A stretch of DNA of 64,000 bases from Halorussus limi (GTDB lineage Archaea; Halobacteriota; Halobacteria; Halobacteriales; Haladaptataceae). Under the pieces are notes generated by a model. The model searched no databases, was not told where the DNA came from, and saw only the letters and a list, made by a program, of their open reading frames with translations. A program made the translations under genes and the position numbers. The stretch lies in contig NZ_CP096659.1 of assembly GCF_023238205.1 (NCBI RefSeq), forward strand, positions 3,515,901 to 3,579,900, written 5' to 3'. Shown piece after piece: positions 42,037-51,341 of the stretch. The stretch's first letter is position 1, and every line of letters starts with the position of its first letter.

Positions 42037-42870
42037 ATGAAGCTACTCGTCGTCGGCGCGGGCGAGATGGGCCGGTGGTTCGGCGGCCTCGTAGCGGCGC
42101 ACGCGGACGAGTCGGACGTGGCGTTCGCCGACGCCGACCCCGAAGTCGCGAGCGCTGCCGCCGACGCGGTCGGCGCCCGCGCGGTCCCGCTCTCGACCGA
42201 CGAGCGATTCGACGCGGTCTGCGTCGCGGTCCCGATGTCGGCCGCCGAGGCGGCCATCGAGCGCCACGCGCCGAAGGCCGAGCGCGCGCTCGTGGACGTG
42301 ACCGGCCAGATGGCCGACCCCGTGGCCGCGATGCGCGAGGCCGCGCCCGACCGCGAGCGCGTCAGCCTCCACCCGCTGTTCGCGGCGTCGAACGCGCCGG
42401 GGAACGTCGCGGTCGTGACCGACGAGTCCGGTCCCGTCACCGACCGGATTCTGGCCGCGCTCGACGCCGCGGGCAACCGATTGGTCGAGACGACGCCCGA
42501 CGAACACGACGAGGCGATGGAGACGGTGCAGGCCGGGACCCACGCCGCGGTGTTGGCGTTCGCCGCGGCGGCCGACGAGGTTCCCGACGGACTGACGACG
42601 CCGATTTTCGAGGACCTGACCGGGGTCGCCCAGCGAGTCACCGGCAACTCGCCCTCGGTGTACGCCGAGATTCAGGCGACGTTCGACGGCGCGGACCGGG
42701 TCGCGGAGGCGGCCGCGCGCCTCGCAGACGCCGACGACGAGGAGTTCGCGCAGTTGTACCGAGAGGCGAGCGAAGCGAAGCGGGTCGCCGACGAGACGAC
42801 CGCGTCTGGCGGAGACGCGGATGCGGCGACGCGAGACGCCGACGAGACCGCGGAGAACGACGACACATGA
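42037..42870 (+). CDS. tyrA: Prephenate dehydrogenase
   Basis: Oxidatively decarboxylates prephenate to 4-hydroxyphenylpyruvate for tyrosine synthesis, using NAD(P). The 277 residues start with a Rossmann motif VVGAGEMGRWFGGLVA and include VCVAVPMSAAEAAIE, VDVTGQMADPVAAMRE and RVSLHPLFAASNAPGN, the last being the family's substrate-binding His region. The C-terminal helical domain is present, with an acidic tail. It ends ATGA-overlapping the methyltransferase gene, so the two are coupled. Confidence 0.87.
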   Translation: MKLLVVGAGEMGRWFGGLVAAHADESDVAFADADPEVASAAADAVGARAVPLSTDERFDAVCVAVPMSAAEAAIERHAPKAERALVDVTGQMADPVAAMREAAPDRERVSLHPLFAASNAPGNVAVVTDESGPVTDRILAALDAAGNRLVETTPDEHDEAMETVQAGTHAAVLAFAAAADEVPDGLTTPIFEDLTGVAQRVTGNSPSVYAEIQATFDGADRVAEAAARLADADDEEFAQLYREASEAKRVADETTASGGDADAATRDADETAENDDT

Positions 42871-44318
42871 ACGACGAGTTACGACAGAGAGTCCGGGAGA
42901 ACGCGAAGTACCTCCGGAACGTCAGACCCATCGACGCCGACGAGATTTCCCAGTACATCGAGAGCCAACCTCACCCCGGCGTCGTCCGTCAGATTCTCCG
43001 GCAGGAAGCGCCCTCGCTCGGACTCGTCGAGCGCGCGGACCGGACCTTCGAACCGGTCGAGGAAGGGCCAATAGCGCCGACGTTCCGGGGCGTCGAGGCG
43101 TTCCCGCCCGAGTACGGGATGGGGCTGGAGAATCTGCTGGTCGACCGGTTCGGTCCCGACTGGCACGAGGGCGAGTCCGGGAATCGACTCCGGAACGCCA
43201 TCCAGCGACTCAAGGAGGACTACTTCCGGAACAACCCGGTCGAGTACGACGAGACCGCCGCGCTCGGCTACGCCATCTACCACTTGCCGGACAACTACGC
43301 CGCGGTCCAGTACGTCGTCCACGAACTCGCCGAGGAAGGACTGTTCGACCGGCGACTCCGGATTCTCGACGTGGGCGCGGGCGTCGGCGGCCCGGCGCTC
43401 GGACTCGCCGACTACCTCCCGGAAGACGCGCTCGTGGAGTACGACGCGGTCGAACCGAGCGCGGCCGCGGACGTGTTCGAACACATGCTGGCGGACGCCG
43501 ACCGGAACTTCCACGCCGACGTCCACCGGGAGACCGCCGAGGCGTTCGACCCGACCGAGAGCGGGGCGCTCGCCGCGGCCGACGCCGACGGCGAGGACGC
43601 CGGGGGCTACGACGTCGTGCTGTTCGCCAACGTCCTGAACGAGTTGGACGACCCGGAGGCGGTCGTCCGGCGCTACCTCGATTTCCTCGCCGACGACGGG
43701 TCGGTGGTCGCGCTCGAACCCGCCGACCGCGAGACCAGCATCGGACTTCGACAAGTCGAGCGCGCCGTGGTCGACGACGCCGGGGCCGCGGCGGTGTTCT
43801 ACCCGACGCTCCGACTCTGGCCCGGCGAGCGCCCGACCGACCGCGGGTGGTCGTTCGACGTGAAACCCGACCTGGAGGTGCCCGCGTTCCAGCGCAAACT
43901 CGACGAGGCCGCGGGCGCGTCGGGCGAGTTCGTCAACGCGGACGTGCAGTTCTCCTACTCGATTCTCCGCCCCGACGGGACCCGGAAGGTCGAGTTCGAC
44001 CTCGACACCGAACACGTGGCGAAGATGGCCGACATGGACCGGCACGTCACTCAGCGCATCGACCTCGTGGCGCTCAAACTCAGCCACTCGCTGGCGGAGG
44101 GCGACCGGAACCCGCTGTTCAAAATCAGCGACGGGAGCGAGGCCGAGGACCACTTCGCGGTGCTGACCCGCGAGACGGCGATGAACGCCGACCTCGGAAC
44201 CGCGGAGTACGGCGACCTGCTCTCGTTCGAGAACGTGCTGGTGCTGTGGAACGACGACGAGGAGGCGTACAACCTCGTCGTGGACGAGGACACCATCGTG
44301 GACCGGATTCCGGTTTAG
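42867..44318 (+). CDS. Class I SAM-dependent methyltransferase (Rsm22-like)
   Basis: A 483-residue protein. The N-terminal 160 residues are helical (RENAKYLRNVRPIDADEISQY). The SAM-binding motif I is RILDVGAGVGGPALGLADYL (about 172-190), followed by EYDAVEPS (motif II acid), VVLFANVLNELDDPEAVVRRYLDFL and GSVVALEPADRETS. The N-terminal helical part plus the NELDD segment resembles the small-ribosomal-subunit Rsm22 family, but Rsm22's zinc/Fe-S cysteines are missing. Target is unknown. It is coupled to tyrA by ATGA and converges with the DUF7504 gene with a 4-base stop overlap. Confidence 0.75.
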   Translation: MNDELRQRVRENAKYLRNVRPIDADEISQYIESQPHPGVVRQILRQEAPSLGLVERADRTFEPVEEGPIAPTFRGVEAFPPEYGMGLENLLVDRFGPDWHEGESGNRLRNAIQRLKEDYFRNNPVEYDETAALGYAIYHLPDNYAAVQYVVHELAEEGLFDRRLRILDVGAGVGGPALGLADYLPEDALVEYDAVEPSAAADVFEHMLADADRNFHADVHRETAEAFDPTESGALAAADADGEDAGGYDVVLFANVLNELDDPEAVVRRYLDFLADDGSVVALEPADRETSIGLRQVERAVVDDAGAAAVFYPTLRLWPGERPTDRGWSFDVKPDLEVPAFQRKLDEAAGASGEFVNADVQFSYSILRPDGTRKVEFDLDTEHVAKMADMDRHVTQRIDLVALKLSHSLAEGDRNPLFKISDGSEAEDHFAVLTRETAMNADLGTAEYGDLLSFENVLVLWNDDEEAYNLVVDEDTIVDRIPV

Positions 44319-44902
44319 TACCGCGTCGAGACGGAGACGTCGCTCCCGTCGCTGGCGTCGACGACCGCGTCGAACGGCGACTTGAGGGTCGCTATCGTCT
44401 GTTGGTCGTGCGCGTTGGGGTTCATGTGGAAGTGAGCGAACCCGTCGACGGCGTCGAACCGGCGAGTCACGACCCGGAGGAACCGGTACATCGTCGACGA
44501 GTCGGCGTACTGGAGGAAGTCGGTGACCGAGTCGAAGCAGACGACCGTCTCGGCGTCGCCGTCGGTCCACCGCTCGATGACGTCGCTGACCGCCATCCCG
44601 ACACCCGTCAGGTCGGTGGGACTCACGGTCTTCACCGTCACGTCGTCGGGGTGAGACGTCGAGCGTCTGAGGGTCTCGTCTATTTGGATGATAGCGGTCT
44701 CGTTCGGGTCGCCGTGTTCCGCTCGAAGTTCCCGAAGCCAGCGGTCCGCCCGGCCGAACGTGAGTACCAGCACGTTCGACTCGGCGAGCGTCCGCTCACC
44801 GAACAGGTCGTGGTGGATGTCACCGCTGGCAGGACTCAGCGACGAGGCCAACATGAGGACGTTTCTCGCGTCCTGAAGTTGTTCGAGCGCCGGCGAGGTC
44901 AT
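44315..44902 (-). CDS. DUF7504 (RecA-like) protein
   Basis: A 195-residue soluble protein of the haloarchaeal DUF7504 type. RNVLMLASSLSP (first strand with loop in place of Walker A), NVLVLTFGRADRWLREL, AIIQIDETLRR and AETVVCFDSVTDFLQYAD (Walker B-like) are followed by VTRRFDAVDGFAHFHMNPNAHD and FDAVVDAS. No P-loop is present. Its ATG overlaps the stop of the upstream gene (ATGA), forming a two-gene unit; compare the DUF7504-plus-winged-helix protein at 30480-31385. Its stop overlaps the convergent methyltransferase stop by 4 bases. Confidence 0.75.
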   Translation of the reverse strand: MTSPALEQLQDARNVLMLASSLSPASGDIHHDLFGERTLAESNVLVLTFGRADRWLRELRAEHGDPNETAIIQIDETLRRSTSHPDDVTVKTVSPTDLTGVGMAVSDVIERWTDGDAETVVCFDSVTDFLQYADSSTMYRFLRVVTRRFDAVDGFAHFHMNPNAHDQQTIATLKSPFDAVVDASDGSDVSVSTRY

Positions 44903-45252
44903 TGCTCCTCCAGCACGTCGGTCAACACGTCGATTACCTCCCCGGCGTACGTCTCGCCCTGAATCGACACGTAGATTCCCCGTCCGTCGTCGACGTATCG
45001 GACGATGGTCTCGTCCTCGAGGTAAACCGCGAACGCGTCGAGCGAACTGAGCGGTTCGTACAGGTCCGCGTACATCTCCTGTTCGGTGAAGTCGAGTTTG
45101 TAGTTGTAGTGGAGTTGGTCCGCGAACTCCTCGACGGCTTCCGCCCCGCCGAACTCCTCGACGGTTCGCTCGTCGATGAACAGCGGATTGTACGTCTCGT
45201 CGTCGTACTCGACGAACGCACGGAGGTCGTCACCGGCGGTCTCGCACGGCAT
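44899..45252 (-). CDS. Conserved haloarchaeal protein, DUF7522-like
   Basis: A 117-residue acidic protein: FVEYDDETYNPLFIDERTVEEFGGAEAVEEFADQLHYNYKLDFTEQEMYADLYEPLSSLDAFAVYLEDET, then GRGIYVSIQGETYAGEVIDVL in pattern. I associate this with DUF7522, a small haloarchaeal family found near DUF7504 proteins, but from memory only. It is upstream of, and overlaps, the DUF7504 gene. A TATA-like TTTATAACC is found near 45321-45329 (minus-strand reading GGTTATAAA). Confidence 0.6.
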   Translation of the reverse strand: MPCETAGDDLRAFVEYDDETYNPLFIDERTVEEFGGAEAVEEFADQLHYNYKLDFTEQEMYADLYEPLSSLDAFAVYLEDETIVRYVDDGRGIYVSIQGETYAGEVIDVLTDVLEEQ

Positions 45253-45425
45253 CGAACGCCTCCGACACCGGGAAGTCGGTCAACCCCGCCGAGTTTCTGA
45301 TAGTACCCATTGCACCGAGGTTTATAACCGGGGGTTAAAAGTCTGCCCGTGGAACGACCGTCCGACCTACCGGTTGACTTTGCCGACTCGCACGACTTTT
45401 AGCACGCGAGACGCCAAGCGTGGAT

Positions 45426-46736
45426 ATGGCTACCTTTCGCTCTTTCGAGGGACTCCGCGACGCGCTCGCGGACGCCGAGTTCGACCGACCGCCGGCTATC
45501 GTCTGTAACGCACACGTCACCGGTCTGAGCGTGGCGCGCGCCCTGCAGGCCCGCGACGTGCCCGTAATCGCCATCGACCGCAACGAGAAGGGCGTCGCGC
45601 CCTACTCCGACGCGGTGGACTACGCCGGTCGAGTCACGTACCCGCTGGACGACGAGGACGGCTTCCGCGAGGACGTGGAAGCCCTCGCCGCGGAATTGGA
45701 CCACGAACCGGTCGCGTTCGGGTGCATGGACGAGTGGGTCCACGCCTTCTCCCGCACGGAACCCGAGGGCGTCACCCTCCCGTTCGCAGAGCGCGCGACC
45801 GTCGACCGCGTGCTGGACAAGGAGTCGCTCTACACCGTCGCCGAGGAGTTGGGCGTCCCGTACCCCGAGACCTACCGCATCGCCGAGACCGACCCCGCCG
45901 AGACCGGCGGCGAGTCGGGACCCGTCGGGCGCGACGCGAGCGGCGAGGGCCGCGAGAGCGTCCCCGCCGCGGAGGCCGCCGACCGCCTCGGCTTCCCGCT
46001 GGTGGTCAAGCCCGCGCTCAAGCGGAAGTTCTCCGAGGCCGTCGGGACGAACGTCATCGAGGTCGCCGACGAGGACGAACTGGAGGACGTGGTCGCCAAC
46101 GCCGCCGCGGAGGGCATCCGCGTGATGGCTCAGGAGAAGGTCCCCGCCGTGCAGGGCGAGGACTGCTCGCTGGCCTCCTACGTGCCCGAGTCGGGCGACG
46201 CGGTCTCGTTCGTCGGGAACGCCCGGGTCCGCTACCCGCTGGGCTACGGCACCTCCTGCGTCGTGCGGCGGGCGACCGGCGACGCCGCCAGAGAGGTCGA
46301 GGAGAACGCGCTCGCGGTGCTGGAGGAGACCGGTTACTACGGCATCAGCGAGGCCGAGTTCCTCTACGACGGCGACCGCGAGGAGTACGTCCTCATCGAC
46401 GTGAACACCCGGCCGTGGAAGTGGATTTCCCTGCCGGTGCAGGCGGGCGCGAACCTCCCGCTGGCCGCGTACGCCGACGCCGTGGGCGAACGCTACGAAG
46501 CCGACGAGGTGCGCGACGCGAGTTGGGTCTACCTCGCCGACTACCTACAACTGCTCGCCAGCGACCAGCAGTTCTCGGACGTGCTGGCCCGCGACGACTG
46601 GCTCTCGCTCATGTCGGGCGACTTCGAGGCGAGCGACGACCTGACGACCGGTGTCTATCGCCCATCGGACCCCGCTCCGGCGTATCAGCTTCTCACCACC
46701 GAGTTCGGCACGCAGGAGTACTACTGCTCCTGTTGA
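45426..46736 (+). CDS. ATP-grasp carboxylate-amine ligase-like protein
   Basis: A 436-residue ATP-grasp enzyme. The N-terminal domain reads PAIVCNAHVTGLSVARALQARDVPVIAIDR (pre-ATP-grasp fold). The grasp core includes KESLYTVAEELGVPYP, FPLVVKPALKRKFSEAVGTNV (ATP Lys), MAQEKVPAVQGEDCSLASYV, and the metal-binding EAEFLYDGDREEYVLIDVNTRPWKW. This class is often annotated as carboxylate-amine ligase or D-aspartate ligase-like; the real substrates are unknown. The start ATG at 45426 is preferred to the in-frame GTG at 45420. The EamA gene follows 7 bases later, so they are co-transcribed. Confidence 0.82.
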   Translation: MATFRSFEGLRDALADAEFDRPPAIVCNAHVTGLSVARALQARDVPVIAIDRNEKGVAPYSDAVDYAGRVTYPLDDEDGFREDVEALAAELDHEPVAFGCMDEWVHAFSRTEPEGVTLPFAERATVDRVLDKESLYTVAEELGVPYPETYRIAETDPAETGGESGPVGRDASGEGRESVPAAEAADRLGFPLVVKPALKRKFSEAVGTNVIEVADEDELEDVVANAAAEGIRVMAQEKVPAVQGEDCSLASYVPESGDAVSFVGNARVRYPLGYGTSCVVRRATGDAAREVEENALAVLEETGYYGISEAEFLYDGDREEYVLIDVNTRPWKWISLPVQAGANLPLAAYADAVGERYEADEVRDASWVYLADYLQLLASDQQFSDVLARDDWLSLMSGDFEASDDLTTGVYRPSDPAPAYQLLTTEFGTQEYYCSC

Positions 46737-46743
46737 GACCGAC

Positions 46744-47670
46744 GTGAACGACCGCACCGCTACCGTCGGACTGTTCGCCACGCTCGCCGTGTTGTGGGGG
46801 TTCTCGTTCATGGCGATTTCCGTCGGTCTCGAATCGCTGGAACCCGTGCTGTTCGCCGCTTTCCGGTACGACGTGGCCGCGGTACTCCTGCTCGGCTACG
46901 CGTTCGTCCGCGACACCGCGCCGTGGCCGACCGACCGCGCCAGCGCGAGCGCCGTCCTCGCCGGCGGACTGTTCCTGGTGGCCGCGAACGCGTTCCTCTT
47001 CGTCGGCCAGCAGACCGTCCCCAGCGGGGTGGCGGCCATCATGCAGAGCCTCGTTCCCATCGCGACATCGCTGTGGGCGCTCGCGTTGCTGCCGGAGGAG
47101 CGCGTCTCGGCCCGCGGTGCGGTGGGCATCGTGCTGGGACTCGTCGGCGTCGGACTCATCGTCCGGCCCGACCCCGCGAACCTCCTCGGCGACGACGTCG
47201 TCGGCAGACTCCTCATCCTGCTTCAGGTCGCGGGCGTGGCGCTCGGGGGCGTCCTGATACAGCGCGCCCGCCCGACGCTCGAACGGACCGCGCTCACGGG
47301 ATGGTCGATGTTCGTCGGCGCGCTCGTCCTGCACGCCGTCAGCGCGGGCCTCGGCGAACCGTTCGCGCTCCCGCGGACCGCGGCGGCCGCCGGGGCGGTC
47401 GCCTACCTCGGCGTCTTCGCCACCGCGATAGCCTTCGTCATCTACTTCACGCTCCTCGAAGTCCGGGGCGCGCTGGAGACGTCGCTGGTCGCCTACCTCG
47501 TGCCGGTCGTCGCCACGGTCGTCGGCGTCGCGGTCCTCGGGGAGACGATAACCCCGCTCACCGTCCTCGGATTCCTCCTCGTGTTCGCCGGGTTCGTCGT
47601 CCTCAAGCGACGCGCCATCGCCGACCTCGCGGGCGACACGCGCCGGTTCGTCGCGCGGGCCGACGACTGA
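46744..47670 (+). CDS. EamA/DMT-superfamily transporter
   Basis: A 308-residue membrane protein with ten predicted helices in two EamA repeats (first VLWGFSFMAISVGLESLEPVLFAAFRY, second starting around GRLLILLQVAGVALGGVLIQRARP). Both repeats have the typical RGAVGIVLGLVGVGLI and TPLTVLGFLLVFAGFVVL ends. A GTG start at 46744, 7 bases after the ATP-grasp gene, suggests an export or uptake partner for its product; this is inference. Confidence 0.87.
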   Translation: MNDRTATVGLFATLAVLWGFSFMAISVGLESLEPVLFAAFRYDVAAVLLLGYAFVRDTAPWPTDRASASAVLAGGLFLVAANAFLFVGQQTVPSGVAAIMQSLVPIATSLWALALLPEERVSARGAVGIVLGLVGVGLIVRPDPANLLGDDVVGRLLILLQVAGVALGGVLIQRARPTLERTALTGWSMFVGALVLHAVSAGLGEPFALPRTAAAAGAVAYLGVFATAIAFVIYFTLLEVRGALETSLVAYLVPVVATVVGVAVLGETITPLTVLGFLLVFAGFVVLKRRAIADLAGDTRRFVARADD

Positions 47671-47768
47671 CCGACGCCGCCGAAGCAATCGCCGTCGTCG
47701 TCCGAGGTCGGCCGCACGTCTCGCCGGTATCCCCGCCTTTTCACCCGGCGAAACCCACGTACGGACCA

Positions 47769-49130
47769 ATGAGTAGCGACTACATCCACCTCAACCTCTT
47801 CACGATGAACTCGGTCGAACACGTCACGACCGGCAACTGGCGGACGCCGGGCGACCAGTCGGACCGCTACACCGACGCCGACTACTGGCAGGAGGTCGCC
47901 CGGACCGCCGAGCGCGGCGGGTTCGACGGCGTGTTCTTCGCCGACGTGCGGGGCATCTACGACGTGTACGGCGGCGACCGAGAGACCGCCATCGAGAACG
48001 CGATACAGACGCCGTCGAACGACCCCGCGTACCTCGTCCCCGCGATGGCGTCGGTCACCGACAACCTCGGCTTCGCGGTCACCAAGTCCACGTCGTACAA
48101 CCACCCCTATCAGTTGGCCCGCGAACTCTCGACGCTCGACCACCTCACCGACGGCCGGGTCGCGTTCAACATCGTCACCTCCTATCTGGAGAGCGCGGCC
48201 CAGAACCTCGGGTTGGACGAGCGGATGGACCACGACGACCGGTACGACCGCGCCGACGAGTTCATGGACGTCTGTTACGCGCTCTGGGAGGACAGTTGGG
48301 ACGACGACGCGGTGGTCCGGGACCGCGATAGCGGGGTGTACACGGACCCCGGGAAGGTGCGAGCCATCGACTTCGAGGGCGAGTTCTTCGACGTGCCCGG
48401 TCCCCACGGCGCGGAGCCGTCGCCCCAGCGAACGCCCGTGCTGTATCAGGCGGGGTCGTCGGACCGCGGCCGGGAGTTCGCCGCCGACAACGCCGAGGCG
48501 GTCTTCGTCAGCCAACTCACCGAGGACGGAGTCCGCGACTACGTCGAGGACATGCGCGACCGGGCCGCGTCGAAGGGCCGGGACCCCGACGACCTCCTGT
48601 TCTTCCCGGGTATCGCGCCCGTCGTTGGCGAGACCGAGGAGATAGCTCAGCGGAAGTACGAGACGTACGCCGAGAACGTCGACACCGAGGCCACCCTCGC
48701 GCTGCTCTCGGGGTTCATCGACCTCGACTTCTCGGAACTCGACCCCGACCAGAAGGTCGAACACATCGAGACCGACGCGATTCAGGGAGCCATCAACGCG
48801 TTCACCAAGAACGACCCCGACCGCGACTGGACCGTCGAGGAAGTCGCGGAGTTCGCGGGCCTCGGGTCCACCTCCCCCGTCATCGTGGGCAGTCCCGAAC
48901 AGGTCGCCGACGAACTCCAGTACTGGTACGAGGACGTGGGCGTGGACGGGTTCAATATCAAGGAAATCGTCCGACCCGGCACGCTCCGGGACTTCGTGGA
49001 CATGGTGGTTCCGGAACTGCGCGAGCGAGGACTGGTCCGCGAGGAGTACGAGGGCGACACCCTGCGCGAGAACCTGTTCGAGGAGGAAGGCCGGACGCGA
49101 CTCGCCGACGACCACCCCGCACGGGACTGA
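47769..49130 (+). CDS. LLM-class flavin monooxygenase (NtaA/SnaA/DszA type)
   Basis: A 453-residue FMNH2-dependent monooxygenase of the bacterial-luciferase-like fold. Characteristic segments: YWQEVARTAERGGFDGVFFADVRG, ETAIENAIQTPSNDPAYLVPAMASVT, FAVTKSTSYNHPYQLARELSTLDHLT, GRVAFNIVTSYLESAAQNLG and YQAGSSDRGREFAADNAEAVFVS. The NtaA subfamily includes enzymes for aminopolycarboxylates, dibenzothiophene sulfone and alkane substrates; I cannot choose. No flavin reductase gene is adjacent. Confidence 0.9.
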   Translation: MSSDYIHLNLFTMNSVEHVTTGNWRTPGDQSDRYTDADYWQEVARTAERGGFDGVFFADVRGIYDVYGGDRETAIENAIQTPSNDPAYLVPAMASVTDNLGFAVTKSTSYNHPYQLARELSTLDHLTDGRVAFNIVTSYLESAAQNLGLDERMDHDDRYDRADEFMDVCYALWEDSWDDDAVVRDRDSGVYTDPGKVRAIDFEGEFFDVPGPHGAEPSPQRTPVLYQAGSSDRGREFAADNAEAVFVSQLTEDGVRDYVEDMRDRAASKGRDPDDLLFFPGIAPVVGETEEIAQRKYETYAENVDTEATLALLSGFIDLDFSELDPDQKVEHIETDAIQGAINAFTKNDPDRDWTVEEVAEFAGLGSTSPVIVGSPEQVADELQYWYEDVGVDGFNIKEIVRPGTLRDFVDMVVPELRERGLVREEYEGDTLRENLFEEEGRTRLADDHPARD

Positions 49131-49273
49131 ACTCGTCACCAATCGAGATAGGTTCGGCGCGAATCAAACTCCGGCGCGCAACCGAATCGCGAGTCCTCTC
49201 TTCGGCGAAACAGTATCCGTAGTGAAATAACCAGAATTTTTAACATCAGACCGTGCGCCGAACCGGCTAGAGT

Positions 49274-50014
49274 ATGGCTACCACGTCACGAAGTTTCGTC
49301 GGCGGCATGGCGAATCGAGCGAATCCGGCGTTCGCGGCGGGCGTCGTCGCGGTACCGCTGGTCGCGCTGGCCTACGGCGTCACGGTCGGCCCGCTCCAGC
49401 ACCTGACCTACGTCCACGTGATGGCCGGGGTCCTCTGGACCGGCATCGACCTGTTCATGGGACTGGTACTCGGTCCGGTCGTCGGCGGACTCAGCACCGA
49501 GGAGAAGGCGTCGGTGTTCCGGCGACTCACCCCGAAGACGACATTCCTGATGCCGTCGCTGGCGCTCGTCACCGTCTTCGGCGGGGTGACGCTCGCGCGG
49601 GACCTCGGGAAGTTCCCCCACGCCGAACCGTGGATAGCGCTGATGAGTACTGCGATTTCGCTCCCGGTGATTCTGCTGTTCGCCGCGCAGTTCGACGCGC
49701 TGACCGACCGGCGGACGCTCGGCCTCTTGGGCGTCGTCGCCGTCGGGCACGCGGCGTGGCTGTTCCGGACGCTCCCGGAGTTCGCGATGACCGACCACGC
49801 CATCGCGGCGGCGCTCGGTATCGTGACCCTGCTGTCGGTTCTGGGCTTCGGCGTACTGCTGCCGGGCGAACTCCGGATGTACCGCGAGATGACCTCGGCG
49901 GATCCCGACGAGGAACTCATCGGTGCCATCGGGATGCGAAACGCCAAACTGAGCGGGATTCAGGGCGCGCTCCAGTTGGCTATCATCTTCGTGATGGTGT
50001 ACGTCCGGTTCTGA
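49274..50014 (+). CDS. Polytopic membrane protein of unknown function
   Basis: A 246-residue protein with about six to seven hydrophobic segments. A conserved-looking His-containing segment LTYVHVMAGVLWTGIDLFMG (about 43-62) and RRLTPKTTFLMPSLALVTVFGG resemble the CopD/DUF2269-like membrane families in which His residues may bind haem. C-terminus IFVMVYVRF. A TATA-like AATTTTTAAC lies 40 bases before the ATG. No strong family match can be claimed. Confidence 0.6.
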   Translation: MATTSRSFVGGMANRANPAFAAGVVAVPLVALAYGVTVGPLQHLTYVHVMAGVLWTGIDLFMGLVLGPVVGGLSTEEKASVFRRLTPKTTFLMPSLALVTVFGGVTLARDLGKFPHAEPWIALMSTAISLPVILLFAAQFDALTDRRTLGLLGVVAVGHAAWLFRTLPEFAMTDHAIAAALGIVTLLSVLGFGVLLPGELRMYREMTSADPDEELIGAIGMRNAKLSGIQGALQLAIIFVMVYVRF

Positions 50015-50138
50015 GTTCCGCGGCGATTCTCGTTCGAAGGCGCGACCGCTCGTCTTCGCGACCCGCGCACCGCGGGGTTCCGCGCGACGAGCGCCGAGAG
50101 CGGTAGGACTTTTGACCGGCCGTCGTGAGGTTGCGCAC

Positions 50139-50957
50139 ATGAGCGACACCCGCGAAATCCTGCTGACGAACGACGACGGGATAGAGAGCCCCGGCATCCG
50201 CGCGCTCTACGACGCGCTCTCGGAGGTCGGCAACGTCACGACGGTCGCGCCCGCCGACGACCAGAGCGCGGTCGGCCGGGCGATGACCTACGAGGTTCCC
50301 GTCGAGGAACACGAACTCGGCTACGCGGTGGAGGGGACGCCCTCGGACTGCGTGGTCGCGGGACTCGCAGAACTCGGCCCCTACCCCGACATCGTGGTCT
50401 CGGGGTGCAACGAGGGGGCGAACATCGGCGCGTACGTCCTCGGGCGCTCGGGCACCGTCAGCGCCGCGGTCGAGGCGGCGTTCTTCGGCGTGCCGGCCAT
50501 CGCGGCGTCGCTCCACGTCCCACAGAGCCAGTGGCCCCGGGACACCAGCGTCGAGGAGTACGAGGAGGTCGCCGAGGCGGTCCGCTACCTCGTGGAACAC
50601 GCCCCCGACGCGGGCGTCTTCGAGGAGGCCGAGTACCTGAACGTCAACGGACCGCTCCCGTCCGCCACGTCCGGCGCCGCCGAGGGCCGCGAGAGCGCCC
50701 CCGCGGACGCCCCGGAACGAACGCCGATGGTCGTCACCCGACCGTCGCACGTCTACGACATGGACGCGACCCGCGACGACGGCGTGGTCACGCTCCACGA
50801 CCGGACGTGGGAGCAGTTGGACGGCGACACGCTGTCGGACCCCGAGGGCACCGACCGGCGAGCGGTCTTCGACGGGAAGATAAGCGTCTCGCCGCTGACC
50901 GCGCCCCACACGACCGAGCGCCACGACGCGCTGGACGACCTCGCCGAGCGGTTCTGA
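50139..50957 (+). CDS. surE: 5'/3'-nucleotidase SurE
   Basis: Metal-dependent phosphatase acting on nucleoside 5'- and 3'-monophosphates. The 272 residues start EILLTNDDGIESPGIRALYDAL, with the Asp-Asp metal motif, followed by VTTVAPADDQSAVGRAMTY, GTPSDCVVAG and VVSGCNEGANIGAYVLGRSGTVSAAVEAAFFG, the classic SurE segments. Start ATG at 50139; the in-frame start at 50112 adds nine unconserved residues. The C-terminal half contains an insertion with Ala/Ser/Glu residues. Confidence 0.95.
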   Translation: MSDTREILLTNDDGIESPGIRALYDALSEVGNVTTVAPADDQSAVGRAMTYEVPVEEHELGYAVEGTPSDCVVAGLAELGPYPDIVVSGCNEGANIGAYVLGRSGTVSAAVEAAFFGVPAIAASLHVPQSQWPRDTSVEEYEEVAEAVRYLVEHAPDAGVFEEAEYLNVNGPLPSATSGAAEGRESAPADAPERTPMVVTRPSHVYDMDATRDDGVVTLHDRTWEQLDGDTLSDPEGTDRRAVFDGKISVSPLTAPHTTERHDALDDLAERF

Positions 50958-50998
50958 TTTCCCGAACGGTTCCGAGCGGGGCGCGAACCGCCGCCGAC

Positions 50999-51172
50999 CT
51001 ACGGCGACCCGTCGAACCCGCTGTCGAAGCGGTCGCCGGTCTTGTCCAAGTTCTTCACGCCGGGGCAGTCGTGCTTCTCGGGTAGCTGGTGGTGCGGACA
51101 GAACGTGCCCTCACAGTAGGAACAGCCCCGCGCTCCGACCAGTTTCTCGCCGCACTGTTCGCAGGTGTCCAT
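50999..51172 (-). CDS. AN1-type zinc-finger protein
   Basis: A 57-residue protein that is one AN1-like zinc finger: CEQCGEKLVGARGCSYCEGTFCPHHQLPEKHDCPG in pattern, with eight Cys/His ligands (Cx2C-x9-Cx2C-x4-Cx2H-x5-HxC type) for two zinc ions. The tail is polar. AN1 fingers usually bind ubiquitin-like proteins or nucleic acid in eukaryotes; in haloarchaea the partner is unknown. It is convergent with surE. Confidence 0.82.
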   Translation of the reverse strand: MDTCEQCGEKLVGARGCSYCEGTFCPHHQLPEKHDCPGVKNLDKTGDRFDSGFDGSP

Positions 51173-51341
51173 GGAGGAACTACACAATCAATAACCAAGG
51201 AAGTGTGGGTCGGTTCGTTCCGAAGGAAGTGAGCATCTCGATACGCCGCCTAGAATCGCTGCTTCGGCGGTTCTCCGGCCTCCCGGGCGACCGAGACAGA
51301 CGTTGGCAAAGTTTATTTAACCGTACTGAGAACAGAGTCAC

